Positions 30,301-35,720 of a stretch of DNA of 64,000 bases are shown here, piece by piece. Under the pieces are notes generated by a model. It had not been told where the DNA came from and did no database searches. It saw only the letters and a program-made list of their open reading frames with translations. The DNA is from Mesocentrotus franciscanus (lineage: Eukaryota > Echinodermata > Echinoidea > Camarodonta > Strongylocentrotidae). The DNA is taken from contig CP137671.1 in the NCBI GenBank assembly GCA_037976565.1, positions 21,163,267 through 21,227,266 on the forward strand, written 5' to 3'. The position numbers and the translations under genes were made by a program. Each line of letters starts with the position of its first letter. The stretch's first letter is position 1.

Positions 30301-30792
30301 TGTGATATTACACCAACTTGCAATCATAAGATATCTCAAGATACAGAGCAAAAAACAAAAATCAATTTCTTCTTTTGCCTTACTGATCCACCAAGTTCAT
30401 GTACCCGTATCTCAAAGAGTATATGTTTCACCGGAACGGATATTCAGTGGGCTGTTCTTGTCAAAGCATACTGGATGGGAGATGAACATTTACTGTAAAA
30501 ATGAGAAACTTTCGTGAACTGAACTGTTATCAGTGGCATGTTTCACATTAATGGAACTTGACGTAACATATTGTAAAAAGATTCACATTACAATTCTATC
30601 ATTTCGCAGCATAACAAATCTAGATCACTTGTGAAATTCATAGAAGTTTCTGGCTGTACACTAGGTGGGATTTCCCGATGTTGATCTGACCGTTTTGCAA
30701 ACTTTTCTTCTCTCCTTTCTACCAGGGTCGGAGCTCAGGTGCGCATATGGGAAGCCGTCCAGCAACACAGAATGAATGAACAGAAGAGATAA
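378..30792 (+). CDS. MAP3K5: ASK1-type MAP kinase kinase kinase (MAP3K5/15 orthologue), C-terminal two thirds, 26 exons
   Basis: ASK1 is a cytosolic Ser/Thr kinase that phosphorylates MKK3/6 and MKK4/7 in the stress-activated p38/JNK pathways; this role is known for the family and inferred here. Exons are 378-537, 1219-1372, 2231-2350, 2805-2851, 6604-6699, 7262-7349, 7671-7804, 8952-9079, 10126-10229, 10649-10787, 11501-11562, 11845-11909, 13379-13479, 14309-14439, 14756-14846, 23188-23317, 23735-23800, 24405-24483, 25114-25193, 25912-26023, 26850-27138, 27676-27768, 28550-28605, 29261-29340, 29998-30074 and 30726-30792. All introns are GT-AG and exon phases agree, except across exon 12/13. 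Order of parts: central regulatory region (exons 1-6), kinase domain (7-14) with [24 protein letters not shown] and YMAPE, 14-3-3 motif RSISMP (14/15), conserved MLRKDSERR block (16), helical region (17-22) and SAM-like end (24-26). About 915 codons are visible, against roughly 1,370 in human ASK1. The N-terminus lies upstream. MAP3K15 or MAP3K6 cannot be separated from MAP3K5 here; an invertebrate single-copy ASK is likely. Confidence 0.95.
1219..1372 (+). CDS. MAP3K5: ASK1 exon 2 of window: central regulatory region
   Basis: Continues as [16 protein letters not shown] and later [15 protein letters not shown], ending RFP at a codon boundary before gtaagt. The ASK1 family has the same DFWMDFLVEATK pattern here. 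Confidence 0.93.
1621..2230 (+). repeat. Degenerate tandem copies of the exon 3 acceptor region
   Basis: The 3' part of intron 2 repeats a unit of about 76-84 bases that resembles the start of exon 3 with its acceptor. Clear copies have their acceptor-like AG near 1988 and 2064, with a mutated one near 2146, each followed by a sequence like TCCTAGTCCTGGAGCCTA. Weaker copies sit near 1633, 1690, 1820 and 1901. The segment aattcccttta recurs between copies. The real exon 3 is the last unit of the array. Confidence 0.8.
2231..2350 (+). CDS. MAP3K5: ASK1 exon 3 of window: PH-like regulatory part
   Basis: Forty whole codons reading [20 protein letters not shown] and ending [11 protein letters not shown]. 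It matches the VLILEPTKIYQPSYLSI region of ASK1. The acceptor is caaatcag and the donor gtaagt. This exon is the parent of the degenerate copies just upstream. Confidence 0.95.
2805..2851 (+). CDS. MAP3K5: ASK1 exon 4 of window
   Basis: A 47-base exon encoding [15 protein letters not shown] plus two bases of a Ser codon. It corresponds to the HEWNFSASSVRGVS segment of ASK1. The acceptor is ttgtgtag and the donor gtaagt. Confidence 0.92.
3341..3848. mobile_element. Non-autonomous DNA element with TTTAAAGGTA ends
   Basis: The left end TTTAAAGGTATTACAAAG and the reverse complement of the right end (TTTAAAGGTAGTGCAAAG) form inverted terminal repeats of about 24 bases. The interior, about 460 bases, has no long reading frame. 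It lies in intron 4 of the ASK1 gene and shares its outer ten bases with the elements at 4586 and 49698, but not their interior. Confidence 0.65.
4266..4337. repeat. (GAT)n microsatellite
   Basis: Imperfect trinucleotide tract inside intron 4. The poly-His reading frame on the opposite strand is a by-product of the repeat. Confidence 0.9.
4390..4505. repeat. Degenerate copy of the inverted-repeat family seen at 35721-35829
   Basis: The stretch atgagccgtcgtaagtacga followed by gttcactgacatc resembles the left arm at 35721. It is followed after about 60 bases by a weak inverted match. No coding content is seen. Confidence 0.4.
4586..5084 (-). mobile_element. About 500-bp TIR element, copy A (second copy at 49698-50210)
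   Basis: The ends carry TTTAAAGATACTGGGTCCC and, inverted, TTAAAGGTACTATTACCC. The interior aligns in reverse orientation with 49698-50210 over nearly its full length (shared pieces include tgggttattgatgta and gcaaggaaacccgttt). An 82-codon frame on the - strand (4776-5024) corresponds in part to a broken frame in the other copy. No transposase motif is recognised, so it is probably a non-autonomous DNA transposon. Confidence 0.7.
5081..5208 (+). repeat. 128-bp dispersed repeat, copy 1
   Basis: Starts tttaagcggtactgttagg and ends ttttagataattgaat. Essentially the same 128 bases occur at 28647-28774, with one mismatch noticed (attcgcatcc versus attctcatcc). Here it sits between two copies of the right end of the TTTAAAGGTA element. 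Confidence 0.85.
5209..5276 (-). mobile_element. Right-end fragment of the TTTAAAGGTA element
   Basis: Sequence from tctttcaaatgccgttgg to tacctttaag repeats the right end of the 4586-5084 element. The 128-bp repeat is therefore bracketed by two direct copies of this end. Confidence 0.7.
6120..6256 (+). mobile_element. SINE fragment with (AAAC)n tail
   Basis: Contains cccttggggaggacttaatg, then ttgcttacaagtatacacat and agcagtcaagtaaaac, and ends in an (AAAC)n tail. A longer copy of the same family lies inverted at 13806-14030. The tRNA-like head is missing here. Confidence 0.65.
6309..6558. mobile_element. hAT-like MITE, copy 1
   Basis: The left end TGGTGGCGTAG and the inverted right end CAGTGGTGTAGCTATGG are terminal inverted repeats. 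The flanks AAAAGACT (6301-6308) and AATAGACT (6559-6566) match at 7 of 8 bases, as an 8-bp hAT target duplication would. The interior is low-complexity G- and C-rich sequence. It lies in intron 4. Confidence 0.65.
6604..6699 (+). CDS. MAP3K5: ASK1 exon 5 of window
   Basis: Encodes [20 protein letters not shown] followed by [12 protein letters not shown]. It corresponds to the ERCCFLYVLHNSDDFQIYF block of ASK1. The exon starts after gtttcag and ends before gtaagt. Confidence 0.93.
6790..7150 (+). repeat. GGGTTAGG-bearing minisatellite (about 24-bp unit)
   Basis: A tandem array built from tttgggttaggtgtagtg-like units of 18-24 bases in intron 5. Both strands stay open for more than 120 codons because the unit length is a multiple of three; these frames are not genes. 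Each unit contains the telomere-like string GGGTTAGG. Confidence 0.9.
7262..7349 (+). CDS. MAP3K5: ASK1 exon 6 of window
   Basis: Encodes [20 protein letters not shown] then [10 protein letters not shown]. This is the linker between the regulatory region and the kinase domain. The acceptor is cctccccag and the donor gtgaga. Confidence 0.9.
7671..7804 (+). CDS. MAP3K5: ASK1 exon 7: kinase N-lobe, glycine loop and catalytic Lys
   Basis: Encodes [20 protein letters not shown] then VVYAARD and [12 protein letters not shown]. The GRGTFGVV loop and the Lys of AVKEI are the ATP-binding elements. The acceptor is tttacag and the donor gtaaga; the exon ends inside an Arg codon. Confidence 0.97.
7850..8225 (+). 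mobile_element. tRNA-like SINE with (AGA)n-type tail
   Basis: The head carries a B-box-like GGGTTCAAGTCC at about 7907-7918 and a degenerate A-box upstream (TTGCACGATAAGATC). The body ends in aagtagaagaagaagattt. The arrangement is that of a tRNA-derived SINE in + orientation inside intron 7. There are no other convincing copies in the window. Confidence 0.6.
8300..8640 (+). mobile_element. LINE 3' end with a remnant of the reverse-transcriptase ORF C-terminus
   Basis: The frame 8300-8539 ends in [20 protein letters not shown] and [11 protein letters not shown]. This is the typical last segment of non-LTR retrotransposon ORF2 proteins (APRxWNxLPxxLRNSxSLxxFKxxLK). A 3' tail with ggcgctacatcaatcc and an ATT-rich end follows. 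It is a 5'-truncated, dead insertion in intron 7. Confidence 0.75.
8952..9079 (+). CDS. MAP3K5: ASK1 exon 8: kinase alpha-C helix region
   Basis: Encodes [20 protein letters not shown] then IVKYLGSD and [15 protein letters not shown] supplies the alpha-C Glu and MEQVPGG is the hinge. The acceptor is ttttacag and the donor gtaagt, inside a Gly codon. Confidence 0.96.
9517..9875. repeat. GAATT pentamer satellite with a 39-40 bp higher-order unit
   Basis: Runs of GAATT are interrupted by tataatgaattgtatt about every 39-40 bases (near 9544, 9583, 9622, 9662, 9701, 9740, 9803 and 9842). It lies in intron 8. The 138-codon frame on the - strand is repeat-derived. Confidence 0.9.
10126..10229 (+). 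CDS. MAP3K5: ASK1 exon 9: kinase alpha-D/E region
   Basis: Encodes [20 protein letters not shown] then [15 protein letters not shown]. It is almost identical to the [14 protein letters not shown] block of vertebrate ASK1. The acceptor is catacag and the donor gtaatt, at a codon boundary. Confidence 0.97.
10649..10787 (+). CDS. MAP3K5: ASK1 exon 10: catalytic loop and DFG
   Basis: Encodes [20 protein letters not shown] then [20 protein letters not shown] and [14 protein letters not shown] is the catalytic loop and DFG the metal-binding motif. The activation-loop segment reads NPAASSFKG where vertebrate ASK1 has Thr-rich NPCTETFTG. The acceptor is atttcag and the donor gtgtgt. Confidence 0.97.
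10954..11301 (-). mobile_element. tRNA-derived SINE, family 1, copy 1
   Basis: Read on the - strand from 11301, the head contains an A box (TGGTCTAGTGGATAAG) and a B box (GGTTCGAGTCC), both close to the Pol III consensus. A body of about 250 bases follows, ending in aagcgctatataaaa and an (ATT)n tail at 10954. Further copies are at 15793-16140, 35505-35665 and 63368-63718. Confidence 0.85.
11501..11562 (+). CDS. MAP3K5: ASK1 exon 11: activation segment end and APE motif
   Basis: Encodes [20 protein letters not shown] then P. It contains the conserved GT of the activation loop and the APE motif. The acceptor is preceded by a (CT)n microsatellite that acts as its pyrimidine tract. The donor is gtaagt. 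Confidence 0.97.
11845..11909 (+). CDS. MAP3K5: ASK1 exon 12: kinase alpha-F region, with apparent 1-base deletion
   Basis: Encodes [18 protein letters not shown] and then, as written, LSL plus two bases, because the C run at 11896-11899 has four Cs. Family members read GKPPF followed by two residues and then LG. One more C would give that reading and join exon 13 in phase. The exon is 65 bases where 66 are expected. Either the assembly lost a base or the allele is frameshifted; in the literal frame translation stops at 14371-14373 in exon 14. Confidence 0.93.
12046..12553. mobile_element. Non-autonomous DNA element with GTATTTGCsGGC ends
   Basis: The left end ccgtatttgcgggcataaag and the inverted right end gcgtatttgccggcgttaag are imperfect terminal inverted repeats. 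Matching GTGCGGCCTAT blocks lie further in. There is no coding content. It lies in intron 12. Confidence 0.55.
12576..12962 (+). mobile_element. LINE 3' end fragment
   Basis: In the frame starting at TGG near 12584 it encodes [20 protein letters not shown] then LELYLL, the C-terminal pattern of non-LTR retrotransposon ORF2. The AT-rich 3' end with aagaataaac follows. It is 5'-truncated. Confidence 0.65.
12998..13375 (+). repeat. Two tandem copies (about 205 bp) of the 3' end of intron 12
   Basis: The block from ggtttgaatgtgacctgct to ttaagttttcttttcttg occurs at about 12998-13165 and again at about 13212-13370. The second copy runs into the real acceptor ttcttcag before exon 13. Both copies carry the same pyrimidine tract; the upstream one lacks a nearby AG followed by coding sequence. 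Confidence 0.8.
13379..13479 (+). CDS. MAP3K5: ASK1 exon 13: kinase C-lobe
   Basis: In the conserved frame it reads [20 protein letters not shown] then [13 protein letters not shown] and AG of an Arg codon, as in the ASK1 family. This frame starts at the first base of the exon and does not follow in phase from exon 12 as sequenced. The donor is gtacgt. Confidence 0.95.
13806..14030 (-). mobile_element. SINE with tRNA-like head and (AAAC)-type tail
   Basis: On the - strand the head has an A-box-like TGGCTCAGTTGTAGGGC and continues with the same body as 6120-6256 (ccctcggagaggactta, ttgcttcattacaaggatac). It ends near aacaatcaaacaaac. It lies in intron 13. Confidence 0.65.
14081..14254. mobile_element. 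Tc1/mariner-like MITE
   Basis: The left end TACAGTCAAACCTG and the inverted right end TACAGTGAAACCTGTC form terminal repeats ending in CAGT and flanked by TA. Internal repeats of aaagaccacctg are present. It lies immediately upstream of exon 14. Confidence 0.6.
14309..14439 (+). CDS. MAP3K5: ASK1 exon 14: end of kinase domain and start of 14-3-3 motif
   Basis: Encodes [20 protein letters not shown] then [20 protein letters not shown] and SIS. The FEPDPxxRAxAxDLL block ends the kinase domain. The last codons begin the 14-3-3 motif RSISMP, finished by exon 15. The donor gtaggt is followed about 40 bases later by a (GAT)n tract. Confidence 0.96.
14477..14625. repeat. (GAT)n microsatellite
   Basis: Imperfect GAT tract in intron 14, shortly after the exon 14 donor. 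Asp- and Met-rich frames through it are by-products. Confidence 0.9.
14756..14846 (+). CDS. MAP3K5: ASK1 exon 15: 14-3-3 motif end and Ser-rich linker
   Basis: Starts TG|CCA so that the junction codon is ATG, giving RSISMP across the intron. It continues [20 protein letters not shown] then FSEADAAS. The region corresponds to RSISLPVPV of human ASK1, where the second Ser of RSIS (Ser967, number from memory) binds 14-3-3. The acceptor is attgtcag and the donor gtcagt. Confidence 0.9.
15081..15388. mobile_element. Foldback element with arms of about 100 bp
   Basis: The left arm from tagggtggtattcttgaaag through tttagtccatggtttaatcc is matched, inverted, by the right arm ending gagaataccatcccta. 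The arms also share aagtatggaatgccaagtg. The unpaired centre is AT-rich. There is no coding content. Confidence 0.75.
15793..16140 (-). mobile_element. tRNA-derived SINE, family 1, copy 2
   Basis: On the - strand the head contains GGTTCAATCC (B box) and TAGTCGGGTGG (A-box-like). The body shares gcactaatgtcctttggcaa with the other copies. The ATT-rich tail is at 15793. Confidence 0.8.
16840..17250. repeat. Foldback with internal GGTCTAAT-CCATTT tandem motif
   Basis: The left part repeats a unit of about 20-25 bases like catttggtctaatgaccatt. The outer left part (caattagtctattcccaat, catatggtctacac) reappears inverted at 17160-17245 (gtgtagaccatatgggaata). An ATT-rich stretch separates the arms. 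Confidence 0.65.
18107..18265. mobile_element. Compact foldback element, arms of about 60 bp
   Basis: The left arm gcataaaacttaccattgat and the following gtaactttgccatcaatgg are repeated inverted in the right arm with very few mismatches. Each arm itself holds a smaller palindrome (accattgatgg...ccatcaatgg). The unpaired centre is only about 35 bases. Confidence 0.8.
18596..18896. mobile_element. TIR element with ATAGGCCATTTT ends
   Basis: The left end taggccattttcataatgta and the inverted right end taggccatttttgtaatgtg match. The similarity extends inward through accaaatttat and tagtcagaat. There is no coding content. Confidence 0.65.
19568..19653. repeat. (ATT)n microsatellite
   Basis: A nearly perfect ATT tract of about 85 bases in intron 15. 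Confidence 0.95.
21165..21395. repeat. Imperfect inverted repeat around GAGAGAGATAGTT
   Basis: The string ttgagagagatagttatg near 21191 is matched inverted by cacaactatctctctcaa near 21361, with weaker pairing on both sides (ataaagccatag / ctatgaataaag). This is probably a degenerate foldback element. Confidence 0.4.
22172..22770. repeat. (ATC/CAT)n microsatellite of about 600 bp
   Basis: Nearly uninterrupted ATC tract with ACC, GTC and TTA variants in intron 15. All three forward frames and the reverse frames stay open (poly-His, poly-Ile, poly-Ser, poly-Met/Asp), so the long frames here are not genes. Confidence 0.95.
23188..23317 (+). CDS. MAP3K5: ASK1 exon 16: conserved MLRKDSERR block
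   Basis: Encodes [20 protein letters not shown] then [20 protein letters not shown] and DGDK. The block matches [16 protein letters not shown] of ASK1. The acceptor gcagcagcag is a tandem NAG site, so the exon could also start at 23191 with one Ser fewer. The donor is gtgagt. Degenerate copies of the exon's 3' part follow in the intron. Confidence 0.95.
23318..23690 (+). repeat. Degenerate tandem copies of the exon 16 3' part and its donor
   Basis: After the real donor, sequences like atgctaagtaaagacagtga (23377 onward) and actatcattgaagaagatga (near 23558) repeat the exon text. Each is followed by a donor-like ggtggtgaa or gtgagtga and by ttcaaattggcaaca at 23345, 23471 and 23622. A third partial start, atgctggggaaagccagtga, lies near 23652. 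The units are about 126 and 151 bases long. Confidence 0.8.
23735..23800 (+). CDS. MAP3K5: ASK1 exon 17
   Basis: Twenty-two whole codons: [20 protein letters not shown] then TT. It follows in phase from exon 16, as in ASK1 (DQDKIVRNLMESL). The acceptor is tatttacag and the donor gtaagt. Confidence 0.88.
23840..24315. repeat. CT-rich low-complexity tract with duplicated segments
   Basis: Mostly CT dinucleotides with short tatata islands. Two direct copies of a segment of about 150 bases containing ctcaccatatctttccctat occur (near 24052 and 24228). Pro/Ser/Leu-rich frames here are not genes. Confidence 0.9.
24405..24483 (+). CDS. MAP3K5: ASK1 exon 18
   Basis: Encodes [20 protein letters not shown] then MLVGTL. 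It corresponds to the ITTLIASLREFVRSTDRKIIATTL helix region of ASK1. The acceptor is tctttcag and the donor gtaagt. Confidence 0.88.
25114..25193 (+). CDS. MAP3K5: ASK1 exon 19
   Basis: Encodes [20 protein letters not shown] then LYVFQDS. It matches the LELDFDSHGISQVQVVLFGFQDA region of ASK1. The acceptor is cttcacag and the donor gtaagt. Confidence 0.9.
25577..25825. mobile_element. Tc1/mariner-like MITE, copy 1
   Basis: The left part cactaaattattcatacccc and the inverted right part acagttaacaactaaatcat share a terminal repeat. The interior includes ctcaagaaacataaatcagg. Related copies are at 39495-39670 and 57163-57399. Confidence 0.6.
25912..26023 (+). CDS. MAP3K5: ASK1 exon 20
   Basis: Encodes [20 protein letters not shown] then [17 protein letters not shown]. 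It matches the [32 protein letters not shown] block, one of the best conserved parts outside the kinase domain. The acceptor is tgtcacag and the donor gtaaga. Confidence 0.96.
26068..26125. mobile_element. Left-end fragment of the element at 59644-59857
   Basis: The stretch tttactaacatattcaaatt and the following ttatacatacttttt aligns with the left end of 59644-59857. The rest is absent and another element starts at 26140. Confidence 0.45.
26140..26435. mobile_element. Foldback MITE with perfect 50-bp arms, copy 1
   Basis: The left arm ccaggggggtgtttcacaaa continuing to ttaagttggacttaagtat is matched by the inverted right arm with no mismatch seen over about 52 bases, then imperfectly further in. 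A diverged copy lies at 49044-49360. It sits in intron 20. Confidence 0.85.
26850..27138 (+). CDS. MAP3K5: ASK1 exon 21: low-complexity linker and helix start
   Basis: The longest exon, 289 bases, and GC-rich compared with its surroundings. It encodes a Gly/Ser/Pro-rich segment with [11 protein letters not shown], then [11 protein letters not shown], which corresponds to ATSGVSTLSSTVS of ASK1, and ends [17 protein letters not shown], which starts the coiled-coil region. The acceptor is ccttcatag and the donor gtaaat. Confidence 0.92.
27676..27768 (+). CDS. MAP3K5: ASK1 exon 22: coiled-coil part
   Basis: Encodes [20 protein letters not shown] then [11 protein letters not shown]. It corresponds to the RLLEELVRKEKELQALLHRAI coiled coil of ASK1. 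The acceptor is tcttccag and the donor gtgagt, inside a Gly codon. Confidence 0.93.
28550..28605 (+). CDS. MAP3K5: ASK1 exon 23
   Basis: A 56-base exon encoding [19 protein letters not shown] in phase with its neighbours. It is a weakly conserved linker before the SAM-like domain. The acceptor is tctgcag and the donor gtaact. Confidence 0.82.
28647..28774 (+). repeat. 128-bp dispersed repeat, copy 2
   Basis: Same 128 bases as at 5081-5208, with one difference noticed. It starts 41 bases after the exon 23 donor. The close match implies a recent copying event or gene conversion. Confidence 0.85.
29080..29260. repeat. (ATC)n microsatellite ending in the exon 24 acceptor
   Basis: An imperfect ATC/ACC tract runs directly up to the acceptor of exon 24, whose AG is part of atcaccatcag. 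The tract lacks the usual pyrimidine-only stretch. Confidence 0.9.
29261..29340 (+). CDS. MAP3K5: ASK1 exon 24: SAM-like domain, first part
   Basis: Encodes [20 protein letters not shown] then DEDSIRR. It matches ELTDWLRVNGADEDTISRF of ASK1. The acceptor catcagcag is a tandem NAG site; use of the second would drop one Ala. The donor is gtaaga. Confidence 0.92.
29998..30074 (+). CDS. MAP3K5: ASK1 exon 25: SAM-like domain, middle
   Basis: Encodes [20 protein letters not shown] then RSLKI. It matches FLAEDYTLLDVLYYVTRDDLKCLRL of ASK1. The acceptor is gatgtag and the donor gtgagt. Confidence 0.95.
30726..30792 (+). CDS. MAP3K5: ASK1 exon 26: last coding exon with stop
   Basis: Encodes [20 protein letters not shown] then KR and TAA at 30790-30792. 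It matches the RGGMLCTLWKAIIDFRNKQ end of ASK1. The acceptor is ctaccag. Confidence 0.96.
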
Positions 30793-32779
30793 AAGCAACT
30801 CTCGAAGGAATCCTCTCTATCTCTCTCTCTATCTCTATTTCTTTCCTAAGTCTACATAACTCTACATTTGAGGAGGACTGTCTTCTGTGTAATTTAAACA
30901 TTTGGTGCAATTTAGTCTTTCTTATCTTCTTTGCTTGGAGACCGGTAGATTTTCAGAGATTTTGAAAATTGGAGCTATTAGTCATTCAGTGCATGAAAAC
31001 ACAACCCTTATGTCCTAAAGACAAGTTATAATCATGGCATTTAACGGAGGGGTGATGCAATATATTGTAAAAGAGGGCACTCTTTTTAATGACGTCAGAG
31101 AAAGAAAAACAAAATCACATTTTTAAAGTGCTGTTGGGGTCTTAAAATTTGAAAGGGGTTCGAAAACACGATTAGGGAACCTATTTTCTCTCTGTGTACT
31201 TATTAAAGGTATGATCAATTTGTGTTAAAAGGAGGGGCATGGGCTAGTTGTGCTCCCCCCCCAAAAAAAGTAAATAAATGAATAAGAAAAATAAGGACCC
31301 TTTATTGGACTTTTCACAATTTTCATTAACAAAAGGATACAACAATGGTGTATTACCACTGGTTTTTCTGTTTATATGATCTCTATAATATTCACATAAG
31401 TACTGTGAATTGTATAACTCCCCTGGGTAAAAAAAACAGTCATTATAGCTATAAGAAAAACATGATTTTAGCTATTAAAAAAAACATCATTTATAGCAAC
31501 AAAAAAGTCATTATAGTTTTAAAAAAACAGTCATTACAGTTAAAAACAGTCATTATAGTTAAAATGCCTTTCAAGTCAATGGCTTGAGTGCCCTGTGAAT
31601 AGTCAATGTGCTGGAAATAATGCCTTTACAAATCGGTTATCCTACTCTTACCTTTATTTTTCATCTTGTGATCCAGCACTGTGTGCTATAGAGAGTGTTT
31701 TGTATATCAGATATTATGGCATTAGAAACAATACATGTATATTAGGTTTATAGAAAATTTGTACTTAGTCCGATATATAGGCAATAGATGTGTGTAGGTT
31801 TCTTCAGCCGCAAAACTAGCCACATGTCTACTCACAGAAGTAGTTGAAAGGAGAGTTGAAATTCTGTATTGTTCTGTGTCATTTGTACCCAATGAAACTA
31901 TATTATACACATGTATTAATACCACAGCATATACAAATGTAGTTATGTGCATGTGTTCTTTTGTAACAATAGATAGATAATAGAGTTAATTAAAAGAGTG
32001 CCTGCTTATACCGGTTTCATAATTCTTATAGAAATAATTCACAAGGAACACAAAAGAAATCATGATATCTTTGAACTTTCAATTTCCTGATCAGTAGATG
32101 CCGATTTTATGTCTTTGAGCAATGTAAACTGTCGATTCTTATTCAAATTAAGTGAACTGACATTTGCTCCGCCGACAATTGCTCCAGGCTCTATTTTGCC
32201 AAAGGTATAAGGTTAGATTATAGCATTGTAGTTGGGTTTCATGTTAGATTTAGGGTTAGGACTAGGGCTAGGACTAGGGCTAGGTATAGTTTTAGGTCCA
32301 GGGTTCATGTTGGGAATTTGGTTGGTATAGGATATGGATGCAAAGCAATTGTTGAAAGAGGGAATGTCGTACGACCTCAGATTCAACTATTAAACATGCT
32401 TATATAGGTGTGCCCATGTAATCCAGTCCATGTATACATGCATATACTCATTCAGTAGAGAATATAGCCAATACCACTACACTTTCCCAAGCTAACTTTG
32501 TCACTGCACTATCGCTGTATATATAAATTATCAACAAAACCTGCCTGCCACATTTACATACATGTTATGTATGTACATGAAAATGCATGTATTAATGGAT
32601 CTCATTCAACTGTGAGTGTGTACTAATGTTGTATTTATTCAAACACATGAATATTTGCTGTGTGAGTTTTTAAAGTGCATGAAGTATGTACACAGTGCCA
32701 TTGAGTGCATGGAGACATACATGTACATGTTTCTACTGCAGTGTTTCATGTGCATTGTAAATATTCATTCATAGAGACT

Positions 32780-33059
32780 TGATGGTGTAGCTACAGGGGG
32801 CGCAAGGGGCATGTGCCCCCAATCACATGGCGAATAGTTTTAAAAAGAAGAGGAAGGGGGGGGGGAGAATAAGAAAGAACAAAACTGGGAGAGAGGTTGA
32901 ATATGAAAAGAAGATGCTGAGACCCCCTTTGCACATCCTCTTTAATGATCAGTGACCTTGTGAATTTGCACTTCTTCCACCCAGTAAGACCCCCTCAAAC
33001 CCCCCCTCCCCTATAATGCCAACGCCCCCTTCCATGTCGGCACCCACGCTACGCCACTG
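32780..33059. mobile_element. hAT-like MITE, copy 2
   Basis: The left end TGATGGTGTAGCTAC and the inverted right end CAGTGGCGTAGC are terminal repeats. The flanks TAGAGACT (32772-32779) and TATAGACT (33060-33067) agree at 7 of 8 bases. The interior is rich in G or C runs around gcatgtgccccc. Confidence 0.65.
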
Positions 33060-34327
33060 TATAGACTAATTAAGTCATAAAAACCTGCACCATGTGTAAG
33101 TCTCACCTACGCTATGACTATTACAAAGCTATAAATACAATGAAGTCTTGCATTGCAGATTAACAGTAACAATTGTCTTGATATACAGTATGTATGATAA
33201 AAGTGTGTCTTTGTTTCATTGAAAGCTCTTCCATGAAGTTCTTTGCTTTAATATGAAACCATCATTTCTAAAGGCAATGCATTGCTAGTGAGACTGTTGT
33301 GCAGATAAGAAATATGTAAAATCCATGAAGGTCTGTTGAATGAAACATATCAGTGTTGCCTAGACTTTATTTGAAACAGATAATACAGTTTCATAGCCTT
33401 TGATGTGTTCTCAGTGGAATTTGTTCTCAATTTTTTTAAACCTCTTTTTTACCCCCTATGTTTTTAATCAGTACTTGCACATGTCATGACATGTATCTTC
33501 TGTATACCCCCCCCCCCCTTCGATTCTTTCACTAATATTTGTATAAATGGTTTGAAATTTAATATTGAATCATTTCATTCATATTGTTATAACAGTACTT
33601 CATGAAGTTTTTATTCATTTCATTTTCACTGCACAAAATTACACTTTGGCCAATTTCATGATGTTGTACTTGTGTGAAAGATGGAGTGCAGATATGATGC
33701 ATGTAGTACAATTATATATATATAGTCTGGTGTGTTAACATTGCATGTGTAAGAAATTTGGTTTGTGTTTGTGTAAAGGTATGACTTATTTTTGTGCTTG
33801 TCCCCCTGGTGCTTACCTATAATTTGGCTCACAATTCGATGCAAGTATGTCTTCTCTCCCAATATCTGAATTCCGGGGTCCTGTCCTCGAAAATGGGGGA
33901 AATCGGTTGCCAGTTGTAATCCGTTAATATTCTGTACTCAAGAGACAGTAGTCTTTAAGTTTGCAATTGATTGGGGCTTGCGATCAATCTGGATCAAGCA
34001 AATTCGTTTTAGGGTGGGGCCCTTGTGTTTTTTTGTCTGTTTGACCTTTTTTGTACAGTCAGGAGACAAATGTCAAATCAGAAAACAGTAAAAATAATAG
34101 CCTTTCCTTATTAAAATGTTCAGAACTTCAATTTAAAAGCACACAATTAAAAAAAAAATAGATTCAAGACATGATGGTATCTATTATGACCTCAAGATCT
34201 TGATAGCTGTATTTGAAATTGTTTATTTGGAAAATAATGCTTATAATTCAAATTCAAATCATTCATAACGAGTGGCGATATTATGAATCCATGGCGATGG
34301 TGGTCTTTACATACCTTTCTTAGGGAG

Positions 34328-34385
34328 GTACGAGAGCTCAGTGGTAGAGCAGTAATTTCATAGCTGGAAGATCCCAGGTTTTACA
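34328..34385 (+). mobile_element. tRNA-like relic (A box only)
   Basis: Contains AGCTCAGTGGTAGAGC, a good A box, followed about 35 bases later by AGGTTTTACATC, a decayed B box. It cannot fold as an intact tRNA and is most likely the head of a dead SINE. Confidence 0.45.
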
Positions 34386-35504
34386 TCATTGCAAGGGTAG
34401 ACCAAAGTTTAGCTATTACCAATTATAACCCCCCCCCCCCATCCCTCCCAGAATGTTTTAATTTTATTTTAATTTTAGATTTATACTTGATGGTATAAAA
34501 TAATAGGAATATATTAGAAAGGGTATGGCAGTTATATGATAGTTTATCTGTTTTATTCTGTATCTCAAAGGAAATTTTAGATTATTGTTATTTGTACATT
34601 ATTTTGTAAATATATTTCAGAGACTTGCCAAATATTATTTTGAATTGTAAGATATAAAGTGAAGTGGGACTGTTTTGTTGTACATAAGTTAAACGATTAT
34701 CCTTGCAGTTGCCCCAAAAGTGACAAGTAGAGTTCAGATTTATACATTTTAGTTGGTTTGTTGGTAAGTTTGCTTGCTTGTTGATTTGTTTGTTTTGTTT
34801 TGTTTTGCTTTTTTATATACTAAAAATGGCAATCAAATGATTGCACACTGTAGAATTCGGGGAAGTGGTTATCGACAATGAGGAACTGATATTGGATTAT
34901 CTTTTAAAGCAAAAACATGTTTGGAACCTTCGTACAAGCGCAAAAAAAGAAATTTTTCCCAACTTTGTTTTTTTTAAAGCATTGAACGTGTACAGATTTG
35001 TAGACTATATATTTCCATTGATATTAAGTGTGCAAAGCTCAGCCGAAGCAACATCTTTTTGAAATAATCAAAGACTAACGACAATCATGAGAAAATAATT
35101 TTAAATAATGTTTTGTATTGAAAAAAAGTTTCTGCCTCTAATTTACCCGCTGCTGGTTTTTCAAGGGAAGAAGGTGTTAACAAAATAAACTGAAGTACTT
35201 GTACTTATTGTATGAAAATTTAAGCTGCAAAAGTATCACACGTTCATTGTTTTTTATGGCTGCATTTTCGTTTTATTTTGGTGAATTAAACATGTGTTGT
35301 TATTTAGGTTTTTATTTACTGCATATGAAAATCATGACTGGAATTGTACTTTTGAAATTAAATTAGTGTGTAATGATAAATGATGAAGTTGTATGTTTAG
35401 TAATCAAAATAGGCTACAGCCTATAGTACTGACTATAATGATTTTTAAAAAATTGTACACCCAGGGAGGCTTCATCAGCATCAATGCTGTTTTTCCTGAG
35501 GGCC

Positions 35505-35665
35505 CTGCAATTATTATTACCCCAGCATGTACCCATTTACACCTGGGCGGAGAGTGGCAAATGTGGATTAATGTCTTGATAAAGAACATAAGTGCCAGGC
35601 TGGGATTTGAACCCTCAACCTTAGGATTGAGTGAATGAATGACTATAACAAGACACCTCCACTGC
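35505..35665 (-). mobile_element. tRNA-derived SINE, family 1, copy 3 (truncated)
   Basis: On the - strand it carries GGTTCAAATCC and the shared string attaatccacatttgcc (+ strand: ggcaaatgtggattaat). Part of the body is deleted. Confidence 0.7.
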
Positions 35666-35720
35666 TCATAGGACTGCCTACTCTAGAGACTGACACGTCA
35701 GTCTTGTAGGTCTTCTGGGC

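Noticed and set aside
34328..34385. Functional tRNA gene
   Set aside because: Only the A box is intact; the B box is decayed and no acceptor-stem pairing is apparent.
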